Shown one piece after another: positions 16,662 to 26,035 of a stretch of DNA of 52,661 nucleotides. The translations under genes were made by a program, and so were the position numbers. The stretch comes from Eubacteriales bacterium (GTDB lineage Bacteria; Bacillota; Clostridia; Tissierellales; GPF-1): NCBI GenBank assembly GCA_030625815.1, contig DAOUQF010000027.1, positions 1-52,661 of the forward strand, in the 5' to 3' direction. How positions within the stretch are numbered: position 1 is the stretch's first letter; every line of letters begins with the position of its first letter. The notes under the pieces are model-generated. The model searched no databases, had not been told where the DNA came from, and saw only the letters and a list, made by a program, of their open reading frames with translations.

Positions 16662-17093
16662 CTAATCCTCCCGTTTCTTCACTGTCCAATTAATTACAAT
16701 CAGAATCCACACTGCCATAAAGGCAAGGATTCCCGCATAAACACTTCCAGGCAATCGCCCGTAAAACAGAATCGAGCCCACGCCCGCTGCCGTTATCGCC
16801 GACGCCAAAACCGCCCCGGCGGCCAAGTCCTTGGCGGCGCCCGCCAGGGGATGCCGTTCCAGGGTAACCAGGTCCACCGCCCGTTCAATGGCAGTATTCA
16901 CCAGCTCCATGGCGATAACGAATCCAATCGTCAAAACAAGGATCGAAATCGCAGTCGCGCTCAATCCTTGTATGCCTGCAGTTCCCAAAACAATGGCTCC
17001 AGCCGCAAAATGAATCCGCAGGTTTCGCTCTTCGGCGACCCCTCGCAGGATTCCGGCAAGGGCATACACAAAGGCTAAAACAAACCGTTTCAT
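16662..17093 (-). CDS. dgkA: Diacylglycerol/undecaprenol kinase family membrane protein
   Basis: A 143-residue membrane protein with four or so hydrophobic helices. The signature ELVNTAIERAVD, which carries the catalytic and metal-binding Glu residues, lies near residue 63. Gram-positive members phosphorylate undecaprenol for cell-wall precursor recycling. The start codon overlaps the ybeY stop (ATGA) and the ribosome-binding site AGGGG is within the end of ybeY. It has about 25 more residues at the C-terminus than the shortest family members, holding an additional hydrophobic segment. Confidence 0.92.
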   Translation of the reverse strand: MKRFVLAFVYALAGILRGVAEERNLRIHFAAGAIVLGTAGIQGLSATAISILVLTIGFVIAMELVNTAIERAVDLVTLERHPLAGAAKDLAAGAVLASAITAAGVGSILFYGRLPGSVYAGILAFMAVWILIVINWTVKKRED

Positions 17094-17545
17094 TTAAACA
17101 CCCCTAGCTCCTTGAGCACAGCCTTTTCCCTTTCGCGCATCTCTTTTCTTTCATCCTCAGCCTCATGATCGTACCCCATCAAATGAAACATGCTGTGCAC
17201 GGTCAAATAGACCACTTCCCGGGTTAGGCCATGGCCAAACTCTTCCGCCTGTTCCATTGCGGTCTCCATAGAGATCACAATGTCTCCCAAAAGAATATCC
17301 ATCTCGCCAAAGACTTCATCATCTTCATCCAGCGGAAATGAAAGCACATCCGTTGAGCGATCCACGCCCCTGTACTCGCGATTCAATCCATGGATTTCCT
17401 CTTTGGTGACAAAGGATACGCTCACCTCATAATCCAGACTGTCTCGCTCCATCTGTAAAGACATTTTCACAGCTCGTTCAACTTCTTCCATTAAGGCTTC
17501 ATCGACTGGATGAATCGTTTGTCGATTATCTATCCACAATTCCAT
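17090..17545 (-). CDS. ybeY: Endoribonuclease YbeY (rRNA maturation)
   Basis: A 151-residue metal-dependent RNase required for 16S rRNA 3' maturation and late 70S quality control. The zinc-binding HSMFHLMGYDHE motif (H-x3-H-x5-H) lies near residue 121. It is coupled to dgkA by a four-base overlap and follows phoH by 15 bases, the usual phoH-ybeY pairing in bacteria. Confidence 0.97.
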   Translation of the reverse strand: MELWIDNRQTIHPVDEALMEEVERAVKMSLQMERDSLDYEVSVSFVTKEEIHGLNREYRGVDRSTDVLSFPLDEDDEVFGEMDILLGDIVISMETAMEQAEEFGHGLTREVVYLTVHSMFHLMGYDHEAEDERKEMREREKAVLKELGVFK

Positions 17546-17560
17546 CGAGTTCCTCCTTCA

Positions 17561-18523
17561 TTACTTGGATCCATAATTTTCGTATGCCTCAATAATGCGT
17601 TGCACCAATTTATGCCGCACAATATCATGCTTGGAAAAAAACACAAAATCGATGCCCTTCACCTGCTCCAGAATGAGAATTGCCTGCTTCAATCCTGATT
17701 TTTTCTTTTCAGGCAAATCAATCTGTGTAATATCGCCGGTAATAATCGCCTTGGATCCAAATCCCAGGCGCGTTAAAAACATCTTCATCTGCTCCGGGGT
17801 CGTGTTTTGGGCTTCATCCAAGATCACAAAAGCATTGTCCAGGGTCCTTCCCCTCATATAAGCCAAGGGAGCAATTTCAATCAATCCCTTTTCCTTGTAC
17901 TTCAAAATATTATCGGGTCCTACAATTTCAAAGAGCGCATCGTTCAAGGGCCGCAAATACGGATCTACCTTGTCCTGCAAATCTCCGGGTAAAAATCCCA
18001 ATCGCTCTCCAGCCTCTACGGCCGGCCGAGTCAGAATAATTTTATGAACCTCGTTGTTCCGAAAGGCTTGCACTGCGCTGGCTACCGCCAAATATGTTTT
18101 CCCCGTTCCCGCCGGTCCAATTCCAAAGACCACATCATGATCCTGGATGGACTGGAGATAGGTTTTTTGTCCAATTGTTTTCGGCTTGATGCCGCGCCCC
18201 GAATAGGTGCGGGTCACCACCTCGTGCAACAAGACATTGGGATCCACTTCCCCCTTCTGCATGGAAAGATGAATCGCATATCGCACTTCTTGCGCGCGAA
18301 TCGGCGCTTTTTGCTCCGTGGTTTCCATCAAATGACGAAGGGTTCTTTCCCCGATGCGTATGGCATCCAATACACCCACAATGCGTATTTCTCCATCGCC
18401 GACACGCAGATTGATATCCAGTGTCTTTTCTATAATTTTCGCATTCTCTTCATAATTCCCAAAGAGTTTTTCAATAAATCCAGGGTCCTCTACGGGAATC
18501 AGCAGATCGGTAACTTCTCCCAT
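17561..18523 (-). CDS. phoH: PhoH family ATPase
   Basis: A 320-residue PhoH-like NTPase. Walker A GPAGTGKTYL is near residue 133, Walker B VILDEAQNTTPEQ near 232, and the GDITQIDLP segment follows. The family is linked to RNA metabolism and regularly neighbours ybeY. The start at 18523 is chosen because AAGGAGG lies five bases upstream; the longer frame extends into the preceding intergenic region. It heads the phoH-ybeY-dgkA-era-recO run. Confidence 0.94.
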   Translation of the reverse strand: MGEVTDLLIPVEDPGFIEKLFGNYEENAKIIEKTLDINLRVGDGEIRIVGVLDAIRIGERTLRHLMETTEQKAPIRAQEVRYAIHLSMQKGEVDPNVLLHEVVTRTYSGRGIKPKTIGQKTYLQSIQDHDVVFGIGPAGTGKTYLAVASAVQAFRNNEVHKIILTRPAVEAGERLGFLPGDLQDKVDPYLRPLNDALFEIVGPDNILKYKEKGLIEIAPLAYMRGRTLDNAFVILDEAQNTTPEQMKMFLTRLGFGSKAIITGDITQIDLPEKKKSGLKQAILILEQVKGIDFVFFSKHDIVRHKLVQRIIEAYENYGSK

Positions 18524-18586
18524 CTTTTCCTCCTTCTGAACATCTGTCTCCATTATATCGAATCTCAAACCCCGTGTATATGGTAT

Positions 18587-18617
18587 AAAAAAACCTGAAT
18601 GGAATCCATTCAGGTTT
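18587..18617 (-). terminator. Intrinsic terminator after yqeY
   Basis: Minus-strand arms AACCTGAATGGA and TCCATTCAGGTT form a 12-base stem followed by seven T, just after the yqeY stop codon. Confidence 0.9.
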
Positions 18618-18620
18618 CTA

Positions 18621-19067
18621 CTACTGATTTAACAGTTTTTTTGCACTCTGGCTTATCAGGCTGCCATCGGCTTTGCCCTTTACCTTCGGCATAACAACGC
18701 CCATAATTCGGCCCATATCACGCATGGATACGGCACCAGTCTCGGCAATTGCTTCACGCACAATCTCATCAATTTCTTCTTCTGTCAACTGTTTCGGCAA
18801 GTATGCCAAAAGGATTTCAATCTCCTCTTCGGCCTGCTCCACCAAATCAATCCGTTCTGCCTTTTGAAAGTCTTTGATCGATTCGCGCTTTTGTTTGATT
18901 TGTTTTCCGACTATCGTCAAGATATCGTCGTCCGCCAATTCAATGCGTTCGTCTACTTCTCTTTGTTTAACCGCTGCGCGCAACATGGTAATTGTGTCTT
19001 TACGACGCTTTTCCTTGTTTCGCATTGCAGACTTCAAGTCTTCCATTAACTTCTCTTTTAAGGTCAA
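18621..19067 (-). CDS. yqeY: GatB/YqeY domain protein
   Basis: A 148-residue protein of the YqeY family, related to the C-terminal tRNA-binding domain of the GatB amidotransferase subunit. The helical N-terminal half (MTLKEKLMEDLKSAMRNKEK) and the C-terminal MRDMGRIMGVVMPKVKGKAD segment are diagnostic. The exact role is not established. It follows rpsU by 14 bases, a common Firmicutes pair, and ends at a strong terminator. Confidence 0.95.
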   Translation of the reverse strand: MTLKEKLMEDLKSAMRNKEKRRKDTITMLRAAVKQREVDERIELADDDILTIVGKQIKQKRESIKDFQKAERIDLVEQAEEEIEILLAYLPKQLTEEEIDEIVREAIAETGAVSMRDMGRIMGVVMPKVKGKADGSLISQSAKKLLNQ

Positions 19068-19081
19068 TCAACTCACCTCGA

Positions 19082-19267
19082 CTATTTGTTCTTCTTTTTC
19101 GCTTTTCTCCGTGCTGCTTCCGCCTTCTTCTTGCGTTTTACACTCGGCTTTTCGTAATGTTCGCGTTTACGAACTTCAGAAAGCACGCCACTTTTGGCGC
19201 AGTCTCGTTTAAAGCGCTTAAGGGCGTTATCGATGGATTCATTTTGACCGACTCGGATTTCCGACAT
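19082..19267 (-). CDS. rpsU: 30S ribosomal protein S21
   Basis: A 61-residue basic protein, [20 protein letters not shown] at the start and a Lys/Arg-rich tail. It is a small-subunit protein near the anti-Shine-Dalgarno region of 16S rRNA. The ATG at 19267 is preferred because GGGGAG lies eight bases upstream; a GTG three codons earlier abuts that site. It has its own promoter and is cotranscribed with yqeY. Confidence 0.97.
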   Translation of the reverse strand: MSEIRVGQNESIDNALKRFKRDCAKSGVLSEVRKREHYEKPSVKRKKKAEAARRKAKKKNK

Positions 19268-19325
19268 TTTGTTCACTCCCCTCTGGATCCCCCACTCTCA
19301 TGGGATAGAGATTAGGCACTCAGTT

Positions 19326-19354
19326 ATTATACACGATTATTGGGAGAAATTCAA
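19326..19354 (-). promoter_or_regulatory. Promoter of rpsU-yqeY
   Basis: TTGAAT (19349-19354), 17 bases, then a perfect TATAAT (19326-19331) on the minus strand. The -35 box lies five bases after the HIT gene stop codon. Confidence 0.8.
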
Positions 19355-19359
19355 CCCCT

Positions 19360-19704
19360 TTAACCCGGAGGCCATGCTAAATTTCTGCCTGCCAACACGT
19401 GATAATGCAAATGAGATACGGTTTGTCCCCCGTCAACACCGCAATTGGTTACCACACGGTACCCAGCAACATCAAATTCCAACTCTTTCGCCAGGATCTG
19501 AACAGCTTTAAAAACCGCCAGGACCACCGGGAACGTGGATTCATCCAATGCGTTGACGCTTTCTATATGGATCTTAGGGATCACAAGAAAATGAACCGGA
19601 GCCTGCGGATTGAGGTCACGAAACGCCAAAACCTGATCGTCTTCATATAGCACTTCCGTTGGAATTTCATGATTTGCAATCTTGCAAAAAATACAATCTC
19701 CCAT
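19360..19704 (-). CDS. HIT family (histidine triad) nucleotide-binding protein
   Basis: A 114-residue HINT-type protein. The zinc-like CIFCKI at residues 4-9 and the histidine triad SHLHYHVLAGR near residue 100 identify it. Such proteins hydrolyse purine nucleoside phosphoramidates or aminoacyl-adenylates. The ATG at 19704 has AGGAGGTGAAACC directly upstream. A TATAAT at about 19725 suggests it may also have its own promoter, separate from mtaB upstream. Confidence 0.95.
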   Translation of the reverse strand: MGDCIFCKIANHEIPTEVLYEDDQVLAFRDLNPQAPVHFLVIPKIHIESVNALDESTFPVVLAVFKAVQILAKELEFDVAGYRVVTNCGVDGGQTVSHLHYHVLAGRNLAWPPG

Positions 19705-19764
19705 GGTTTCACCTCCTATTTTCCCATTATACACCGAATTCTCGCGAAAAGAAAACCCTTTTCC

Positions 19765-21066
19765 CTAAGATTCTACACTTCCGTAAAGACGCTGCGCATC
19801 CGCGCGCTCCATCCTCACCATAACCCAGCGGTCATCCGCATTGGCATTCGCCACGGCCACCGGCGTATAATCCGCCAAATGACCCAATCGAGACCCGTCC
19901 GGCAGCCATTGCTTCTCCAGCAAGACTTCCTTCGTTGCGTTCAGATAGCTTTGAAAGATCTCCTCCCGAAGCGCTCGCACGCTCGCCGACAAGACACGCG
20001 CGCGTTCTGCCTTGATATTGCCATCGATTTGATCGCCAAAATCCGCCGCCGGGGTTCCTTCCCGCGGTGAATATGGAAATACGTGGATATCTGCAAAACG
20101 AATTTTCTGCACATACGCCATGGTTTCCGCAAACTCCGCTTCTGTTTCTCCCGGAAATCCGACGATTAAATCCGTCGTGAATCGCGGTGCTTCAAAATAT
20201 TCACGAAGCACACGTACGGCTTCCTTAAATTCTTCCGTGGTATATCGGCGATTCATATGGCTAAGCACCGAATCCGATCCGCTCTGCAAGGAAAGATGAA
20301 AATGCGGCGTCATGGTTTTCAATTGCCCCAATCGCTTTGCTACATCCTCCGTAATCCATTTGGGCTCCAAGGATCCCAAGCGCAAGCGGCGCAGTCCCGG
20401 CAATTGATCCGCTTCTTCAATCAATCGAATCAAGGCGCCCTTCTCCTTCAGATCCAATCCATAAGACGCGAGGTGAATGCCCGTCAATACAATCTCTTCA
20501 TATCCCGCGGCTATCAGTCGTTTCAGCTCTTCTATTACATTGGAAGCGTTACGGCTTCGGATAGCTCCCCTGGCATAGGGGATGATGCAATAGGCGCAAA
20601 ATTGATTGCAGCCATCCTGAATCTTCACAAATGCGCGGGTTTTCTCGTCCAGGGTCTCGATGGTCATGCCCTCGTAAGCATGGGGCTTCATCACATCCGT
20701 GACTATGGATCTAATGCCTTCCCCTGTCAGCTTTTCCACCTGCTTCACAATCTCTTGCTTATGTCCGGTACCCAGAAGAAGATCAATTCCCTCAATCGCC
20801 GCCACCTCGTCTTCCGCCACCTGCACATAACAGCCCACGGCAACAACCTTGGCATCGGGATTTTTTCGCTTCGCGCGGCGAATAAACTGTCGACTCTTCC
20901 GATCGCTCAGCTTGGTTACCGTACAGGTATTGATGACATAAATATCCGCCAGCTCTCGATCGCTGACCACTTGATAATCAGCTCGTTCAAATAATTCCTT
21001 CATGCTTTCCGTTTCATACTGATTCACTTTGCAGCCCAGGGTATGAAACGCTACTCTTTTTTGCAC
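19765..21066 (-). CDS. mtaB: tRNA t6A37 methylthiotransferase MtaB
   Basis: A 433-residue radical-SAM methylthiotransferase that makes ms2t6A37 in ANN-decoding tRNAs. The N-terminal domain with FHTLGCKVNQYE, the radical-SAM CNQFCAYC cluster near residue 144, and a C-terminal TRAM-like domain are present. I chose the GTG at 21066 (VQKRVAFHTL) because GGGAGG lies seven bases upstream; the frame extends 17 codons further through a small GAAGCG/CGCTTC hairpin. It is the last gene of the prmA-rsmE-mtaB set that commonly follows dnaJ in Clostridia. Confidence 0.93.
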   Translation of the reverse strand: MQKRVAFHTLGCKVNQYETESMKELFERADYQVVSDRELADIYVINTCTVTKLSDRKSRQFIRRAKRKNPDAKVVAVGCYVQVAEDEVAAIEGIDLLLGTGHKQEIVKQVEKLTGEGIRSIVTDVMKPHAYEGMTIETLDEKTRAFVKIQDGCNQFCAYCIIPYARGAIRSRNASNVIEELKRLIAAGYEEIVLTGIHLASYGLDLKEKGALIRLIEEADQLPGLRRLRLGSLEPKWITEDVAKRLGQLKTMTPHFHLSLQSGSDSVLSHMNRRYTTEEFKEAVRVLREYFEAPRFTTDLIVGFPGETEAEFAETMAYVQKIRFADIHVFPYSPREGTPAADFGDQIDGNIKAERARVLSASVRALREEIFQSYLNATKEVLLEKQWLPDGSRLGHLADYTPVAVANANADDRWVMVRMERADAQRLYGSVES

Positions 21067-21210
21067 GTACTTTCCTCCCAGCTCACTCACTCTGTCTTGA
21101 AGCGAACTCGCTTCCAAAATATTTTAAATTTTAAATTTACCGCCTAGATAAACTCTTTCACTCAACTCGAACCAAAAATGATTCGAATCAACTCTCTTAT
21201 TCAATTCACA

Positions 21211-21954
21211 TTAAGCCAAGTCACCGCACTCGTACTGCAAGAGGGCGATAAAGGCAAGACTCGCCGTCTCGGTTCGCAAGATTCGCGGTCCCAATCCAAC
21301 AATCTTGGCGCCCCGGTCTCGCAGCATTTGAATCTCGTCCAATTCATATCCCCCTTCAGGGCCAATCACAACGGCAATGGGCTTGGCCTTGTCCAAAGAC
21401 TTCAACTGCTCATGCAGTCCCTGTTTTTTCTCATCCTCGTAGGCGACCAAAATCTGCACGTCCTCCGGAATTCCCTTAATCATCTCAGAAAAACTCATGG
21501 GCAATTTCACCTCGGGGATCGTCACGCGTTTCGATTGTTTCGCCGCTTCATCGGCAATCCGCTGCCAACGCTTCTGCTTTTTCTCCGCCTTATCCTGCTT
21601 GTCAATGCGGGACACCGATCGCTTCATCTGAACGGGACAGATTTCCATAACACCAAGTTCCGTCGCCTTTTGTACGATCCAATCCATCTTGTCCGATTTA
21701 GGCACCCCTTGATAGAGGAGAATGCGAATCGCCTGGGTATCGGTCCGTTCTATATGGAAGAGCAATTTTACTCCAACGCGCCCCTCCGTCATTGAATCGA
21801 TCTCCCCAAGCCATTGGACTTTGCGATTGATGACAATCATCAATTCCTCTCCAATTCGCATGCGAAGGACTCGCTCAATATGATGGGCATCTTCGCCCTC
21901 GATCCAAACCTCATCGGGTTCTTCAATTGCTGATTCAATAAAAAATTGATGCAT
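21211..21954 (-). CDS. rsmE: 16S rRNA (uracil1498-N3)-methyltransferase RsmE
   Basis: A 247-residue SPOUT-fold methyltransferase that methylates U1498 of 16S rRNA. The N-terminal PUA-like segment (HHIERVLRMRIGEE) and the knotted C-terminal part with VVIGPEGGYELDEI and LGPRILRTETA are diagnostic. The ATG at 21954 has AGGAG five bases upstream, inside the prmA end, only two bases from the prmA stop codon. Confidence 0.95.
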   Translation of the reverse strand: MHQFFIESAIEEPDEVWIEGEDAHHIERVLRMRIGEELMIVINRKVQWLGEIDSMTEGRVGVKLLFHIERTDTQAIRILLYQGVPKSDKMDWIVQKATELGVMEICPVQMKRSVSRIDKQDKAEKKQKRWQRIADEAAKQSKRVTIPEVKLPMSFSEMIKGIPEDVQILVAYEDEKKQGLHEQLKSLDKAKPIAVVIGPEGGYELDEIQMLRDRGAKIVGLGPRILRTETASLAFIALLQYECGDLA

Positions 21955-21956
21955 GG

Positions 21957-22895
21957 CTACTCCTTTCTCAGGATCAACGAACACCATTCTCCCATAATTC
22001 TGCCGCCGATCAGGGTCATTCCCTTGGCCTTCCAAAGATTCAACATTCTTTCCCTCTTGGTTGCCAGTATCCCTGAAGCGACGATCCAACCACCAGGTCG
22101 AAGCGCCTGATCCATTTCATCCAATACCGTTTCAATCACCTCGGCAACAATATTCACAACAATGCCGTCGACAGGTTCTTGAATCGCTTCCGACACAGGC
22201 TGACTCGTGATCACGACCCGCTCCAAAACCCCATTGGCTTCACTGTTTTCTCTAGCAATCTGAATTGCCTTCTCATCTATATCAATACCCACAACTCGAC
22301 TTGCGCCCAATCGACATGCCGCGATAGACAAGATTCCAGTTCCGGTACCCATGTCCAAAACGCAATCTCCCGCTTTCAGGGTCTTTTCCAACCCCTCGAT
22401 GCACAGGGTCGTGGTCTCATGCGTGCCCGTTCCAAAAGCCATCCCGGGATCGATGGTAATCAGCAAATCCGACGGATCCACTTCCCCCTCGTCCCACGTG
22501 GGGCGGATCCAAAACCTCTCGCCGATCCGAAAGGCTTTAATGGACGACTTAAAGGTTTGATTCCAGTCCTGGTCTTCAATCAGACAGGTATCAAAGGTTA
22601 TTTCCGCAAACTTCGAATCCCTTGCCACCATTTCCCTTTGGCGCCGAATCAAATCCCTTTGCTTTTCATCCCGGCAATCCCCTTCAAAAAAGGCTTGAAT
22701 CACCACGATGCCCTGCAAGGATTCTTGCGGCTGAGGATCTGTCAATCCGTCAAAGTCGGCGTCATCTTCCCGCAGGGATTCCACATCTCTCGCGTCTTGA
22801 ATCACCAAACTTTCCGATCCCATTTCCCGCAACCATTCACTGGCAATTTCCTCTGCGTCCACGGCGCATCGTAGGGTTATCTCCGTCCAATTCAT
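21957..22895 (-). CDS. prmA: Ribosomal protein L11 methyltransferase PrmA
   Basis: A 312-residue SAM-dependent methyltransferase that trimethylates ribosomal protein L11. The SAM motif VLDMGTGTGILSIAACRLG lies near residue 178, preceded by DPGMAFGTGTHETT, the PrmA hallmark. The ATG at 22895 is chosen because GGAGG is seven bases upstream. It follows the dnaJ terminator, so its transcription is either read-through or from a weak promoter near 22950 (TTGACA on the minus strand). Confidence 0.95.
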   Translation of the reverse strand: MNWTEITLRCAVDAEEIASEWLREMGSESLVIQDARDVESLREDDADFDGLTDPQPQESLQGIVVIQAFFEGDCRDEKQRDLIRRQREMVARDSKFAEITFDTCLIEDQDWNQTFKSSIKAFRIGERFWIRPTWDEGEVDPSDLLITIDPGMAFGTGTHETTTLCIEGLEKTLKAGDCVLDMGTGTGILSIAACRLGASRVVGIDIDEKAIQIARENSEANGVLERVVITSQPVSEAIQEPVDGIVVNIVAEVIETVLDEMDQALRPGGWIVASGILATKRERMLNLWKAKGMTLIGGRIMGEWCSLILRKE

Positions 22896-22955
22896 TGCAT
22901 TTCCTCCATTCACAACCTGCTATCCTATTCTATCATCCCTGTCAAAGCCAAGGCC

Positions 22956-22995
22956 AAAAAAGACCGCGTTCCTTCACTTCTGGAATCACGGTCTT
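22956..22995 (-). terminator. Intrinsic terminator after dnaJ
   Basis: Minus-strand AAGACCGTGATTCC pairs with GGAACGCGGTCTT, with mismatches near the loop, and is followed by six T. It separates the heat-shock operon from prmA. Confidence 0.8.
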
Positions 22996-23000
22996 GATGT

Positions 23001-24134
23001 CTATTCAAATGCTTCTTTTAGCTTGTCAAAAAATCCTCTTTTTTTCTCGTACACGGCATCGTCCGTCAGGTCTCCGAAAGAGCGCAAGGCTTCCTTTTGC
23101 TTCTTCGACATGCGTTTGGGCACCTCGATATGTACATGTACATAGAGATCGCCGACGCTTCGTCCATTGACATCCTGAATGCCCTTGCCTCGCAAGCGGA
23201 ATACAGTACCCGTTTGAGTTCCCTCGGGAATCTTGTATTTCACCTTTTCCTTGAGGGTCGGCACGCTCACCTCATCGCCCAAGGCTGCCTGCACAAAGGT
23301 AATGGGATACTCCAAATGCAGATTGTTGCCGTCTCGCTCGAAAAGAGAATGCGGCCGCACTTCCAGGTAAATATAGAGATCTCCCTTCGGTCCGCCATGA
23401 TCCCCAGGCTCGCCTTGTCCCCTAAGAGGAATCACAGAACCATTGTCGACACCCGCCGGAATTCTGATCTTCAGCTTTTGAGTCTTGCGTTCAATCCCGC
23501 TTCCATGGCAATTGCTGCATGGATCGTCGACAATGCTGCCGATTCCCCGGCAAGTCGTACAGGTCGTCTGTGTGGCAAATTGTCCAAACGGCGTATTCTG
23601 CACCTGCTGCATGGATCCGGATCCGTGACAGGTTGGACAGGTTCGCTTTTTCGTTCCCGCCTTCGCCCCGGTACCTCCGCACACATGACAGGTATCGTTT
23701 TTCGTTATTTTAATTTCTTTTTCGACTCCGAATGCCGCTTCTTCAAATTTAATGGTAACGCGATATTTCAAATCCGCGCCTTTTTTCGGACCCGTTCTTT
23801 GTCGCCGTCCGCCGGAAAAACCGCCGCCGAACATATCGCCAAAGATATCCCCAAAGATATCTTCAAATCCGCCGTATCCGGCACCGCCAGCGCCGGCGCC
23901 GCCTTGACCGTTCACGCCTGCATGACCGAATCGATCATATCGCGCCCGCTTGTCCGCGTTGCTCAAAACCTCGTAGGCTTCGTTGATCTCCTTGAAGTTC
24001 GACTCCGCCGCTTTGTCATCGGGATTCAAATCCGGGTGGTATTTCTTTGCGAGTTTTCGATATGCACTTTTTAGCTGTTTCTCGTCCGCCGAACGATCTA
24101 CACCGAGGATTTCGTAATAATCCCGTTGCGCCAT
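23001..24134 (-). CDS. dnaJ: Chaperone protein DnaJ
   Basis: A 377-residue type I Hsp40 co-chaperone that stimulates DnaK ATPase. The J domain contains KYHPDLNPDD (HPD motif), followed by a Gly/Phe-rich linker. The zinc domain has four CxxCxGxG repeats, beginning CHVCGGTG and ending CSNCHGSG. The C-terminal substrate-binding domains follow. The ATG at 24134 has AAGGGG seven bases upstream. It is the last gene of the hrcA-grpE-dnaK-dnaJ operon, 62 bases after dnaK. Confidence 0.97.
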   Translation of the reverse strand: MAQRDYYEILGVDRSADEKQLKSAYRKLAKKYHPDLNPDDKAAESNFKEINEAYEVLSNADKRARYDRFGHAGVNGQGGAGAGGAGYGGFEDIFGDIFGDMFGGGFSGGRRQRTGPKKGADLKYRVTIKFEEAAFGVEKEIKITKNDTCHVCGGTGAKAGTKKRTCPTCHGSGSMQQVQNTPFGQFATQTTCTTCRGIGSIVDDPCSNCHGSGIERKTQKLKIRIPAGVDNGSVIPLRGQGEPGDHGGPKGDLYIYLEVRPHSLFERDGNNLHLEYPITFVQAALGDEVSVPTLKEKVKYKIPEGTQTGTVFRLRGKGIQDVNGRSVGDLYVHVHIEVPKRMSKKQKEALRSFGDLTDDAVYEKKRGFFDKLKEAFE

Positions 24135-24196
24135 AGTATTACCCCTTTCCAATAACGATCAAAGTCCGCCCGCAAGGGACGGATTCGATCTTCCTT

Positions 24197-26032
24197 CTAT
24201 TGGTCGTCTACAACCTCGTAGTCCGCGTCAACAACATCGTCATTTCCATCAGTCGCTCCAGCACCAGCTTCGCCTTGTTGCGCTTGCTGCTCTTGCGCCG
24301 CTTGTTGATACATCTTCTCAGACACCTTGTAGAACGCTTGAGAAAGGGCTTCTGATGTTGCTTTGATCTCCTCCACATTATCAGATTCCAAGGCTTTCTT
24401 CAAATCTTCTTTCTTCGCATCAATCTCCGTCTTCTCTTCTTCCGTGACTTTGTCACCCAAATCCTTGACGGCTTTATCTGTTTGATAGATCAAGGCATCC
24501 GCATTGTTTCGAACCTCAACCTTTTCTTTTTTCAATTCGTCTTCTTTCGAGAACTGCTCCGCTTCCTGCACCTTCTTCTTGATCTCGTCATCAGAAAAAT
24601 TGGTGGAGGCAGTAATGGTAATATGCTGCACTTTCCCTGTTCCCAGGTCTTTTGCAGTTACATTTACAATCCCGTTGGCGTCGATGTCGAAAGCTACTTC
24701 GATTTGAGGAACACCTCGTGGCGCCGGTGCGATTCCATCCAATTGGAAACGGCCCAGGGTCACATTGTCAGTCGCAAATTTACGTTCGCCCTGAACAACA
24801 TGAATGTCTACGGCTGTTTGGCTGTCGGCCGCCGTTGAGAACACTTGGCTCTTCTTCGTTGGAATGGTTGTGTTTCGCTCGATCAAGATTGTGCTTACGC
24901 CGCCCAAAGTCTCGATGCCCAATGACAATGGCGTAACGTCCAACAACAAGACATCTTTAACATCACCGCTCAATACACCGCCTTGAATCGCAGCACCCAA
25001 AGCAACAACCTCGTCCGGGTTAACGCCCTTCGTTGGTTCTTTGCCTGTAATGTTTTTTACGGCTTCTTGAACAGCAGGGGTTCTAGTAGAACCGCCGACC
25101 AAGATTACGCGATCGATCTCGCTTGCTGTAATGCCAGCGTCCTTCAATGCGTTTTTCGTCGGTCCAACCGTACGCTCAACCAAATGCGCTGTCAATTCAT
25201 TAAACTTCGCACGGGACAAGTCAATATTCATATGCAAAGGTCCCGATGCATTGGCCGTAATAAACGGCAGGTTGATATTGGATTGAATCTTGGAAGACAA
25301 TTCTTTCTTCGCTTTTTCCGCCGCGTCTTTCAAGCGCTGATGGCTCATCTTGTCAACGCGAAGGTCAATTCCGTTGTCTTTCTTGAATTCATCCGCCAAG
25401 TAGTTGATCACCGCTTCGTCAAAGTCGTCGCCGCCCAAATGGTTGTCGCCCTTCGTCGCCAATACCTCGAATACGCCGTCGCCCAATTCCAGAACCGACA
25501 CGTCGAAGGTACCGCCGCCCAAGTCAAATACCATAATGGTTTGATGCTCGTCTTCCTTATCCATTCCATAGGCCAAAGAGGCCGCAGTCGGTTCGTTGAT
25601 AATTCGCTTGACTTCCAAACCGGCAATTCGACCCGCGTCTTTTGTCGCTTGACGCTGGCTGTCTGTAAAGTACGCTGGAACCGTGATAACCGCTGCCGTT
25701 ACCGGCTCGCCAAGGTAGCTTTCAGCGTCTTTTTTCATCTTCATCAAAACCATGGCCGAGATCTCTTGCGGCGAATAGTTTTTGTCGTCGATCTTGACAT
25801 GGAAATCCGATCCCATCTCACGCTTAATGGAAGCGATCGTGCGATCCGGGTTTGTGATCGCCTGGTTTTTCGCTGTTTCTCCAACCAAACGCTCGCCGTC
25901 TTTCGCGAATGCAACGATGGACGGTGTGGTTCTATTTCCTTCCGCATTCGGAATGACAACGGGTGTGCCACCCTCCATAACCGATACGCATGAGTTTGTT
26001 GTTCCTAAGTCAATACCAATAATTTTTCCCAT
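24197..26032 (-). CDS. dnaK: Chaperone protein DnaK (Hsp70)
   Basis: A 611-residue Hsp70 with the N-terminal ATPase domain ([45 protein letters not shown]), the interdomain linker DVLLLDVTP, and the beta-sandwich and lid domains. The tail is acidic and Gln-rich. It folds nascent and stressed proteins with DnaJ and GrpE. It is directly downstream of grpE (3 bases) and under CIRCE/HrcA control. Confidence 0.98.
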   Translation of the reverse strand: MGKIIGIDLGTTNSCVSVMEGGTPVVIPNAEGNRTTPSIVAFAKDGERLVGETAKNQAITNPDRTIASIKREMGSDFHVKIDDKNYSPQEISAMVLMKMKKDAESYLGEPVTAAVITVPAYFTDSQRQATKDAGRIAGLEVKRIINEPTAASLAYGMDKEDEHQTIMVFDLGGGTFDVSVLELGDGVFEVLATKGDNHLGGDDFDEAVINYLADEFKKDNGIDLRVDKMSHQRLKDAAEKAKKELSSKIQSNINLPFITANASGPLHMNIDLSRAKFNELTAHLVERTVGPTKNALKDAGITASEIDRVILVGGSTRTPAVQEAVKNITGKEPTKGVNPDEVVALGAAIQGGVLSGDVKDVLLLDVTPLSLGIETLGGVSTILIERNTTIPTKKSQVFSTAADSQTAVDIHVVQGERKFATDNVTLGRFQLDGIAPAPRGVPQIEVAFDIDANGIVNVTAKDLGTGKVQHITITASTNFSDDEIKKKVQEAEQFSKEDELKKEKVEVRNNADALIYQTDKAVKDLGDKVTEEEKTEIDAKKEDLKKALESDNVEEIKATSEALSQAFYKVSEKMYQQAAQEQQAQQGEAGAGATDGNDDVVDADYEVVDDQ

Positions 26033-26035
26033 GAT

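Noticed and set aside
21067-21210. AT-rich gap between rsmE and mtaB with a small GAAGCG/CGCTTC hairpin
   Set aside because: No T tract and no known RNA motif, so I do not call a terminator or riboswitch. The gap otherwise shows nothing.
23097-24074. A 325-codon plus-strand frame opposite dnaJ
   Set aside because: The minus strand carries a full DnaJ with all zinc repeats; the antisense frame has no family match and no ribosome-binding site.
24983-25993. A 336-codon open frame on the plus strand opposite dnaK
   Set aside because: It is the antisense shadow of the highly biased dnaK reading frame. It has no ribosome-binding site and no recognisable protein motif.
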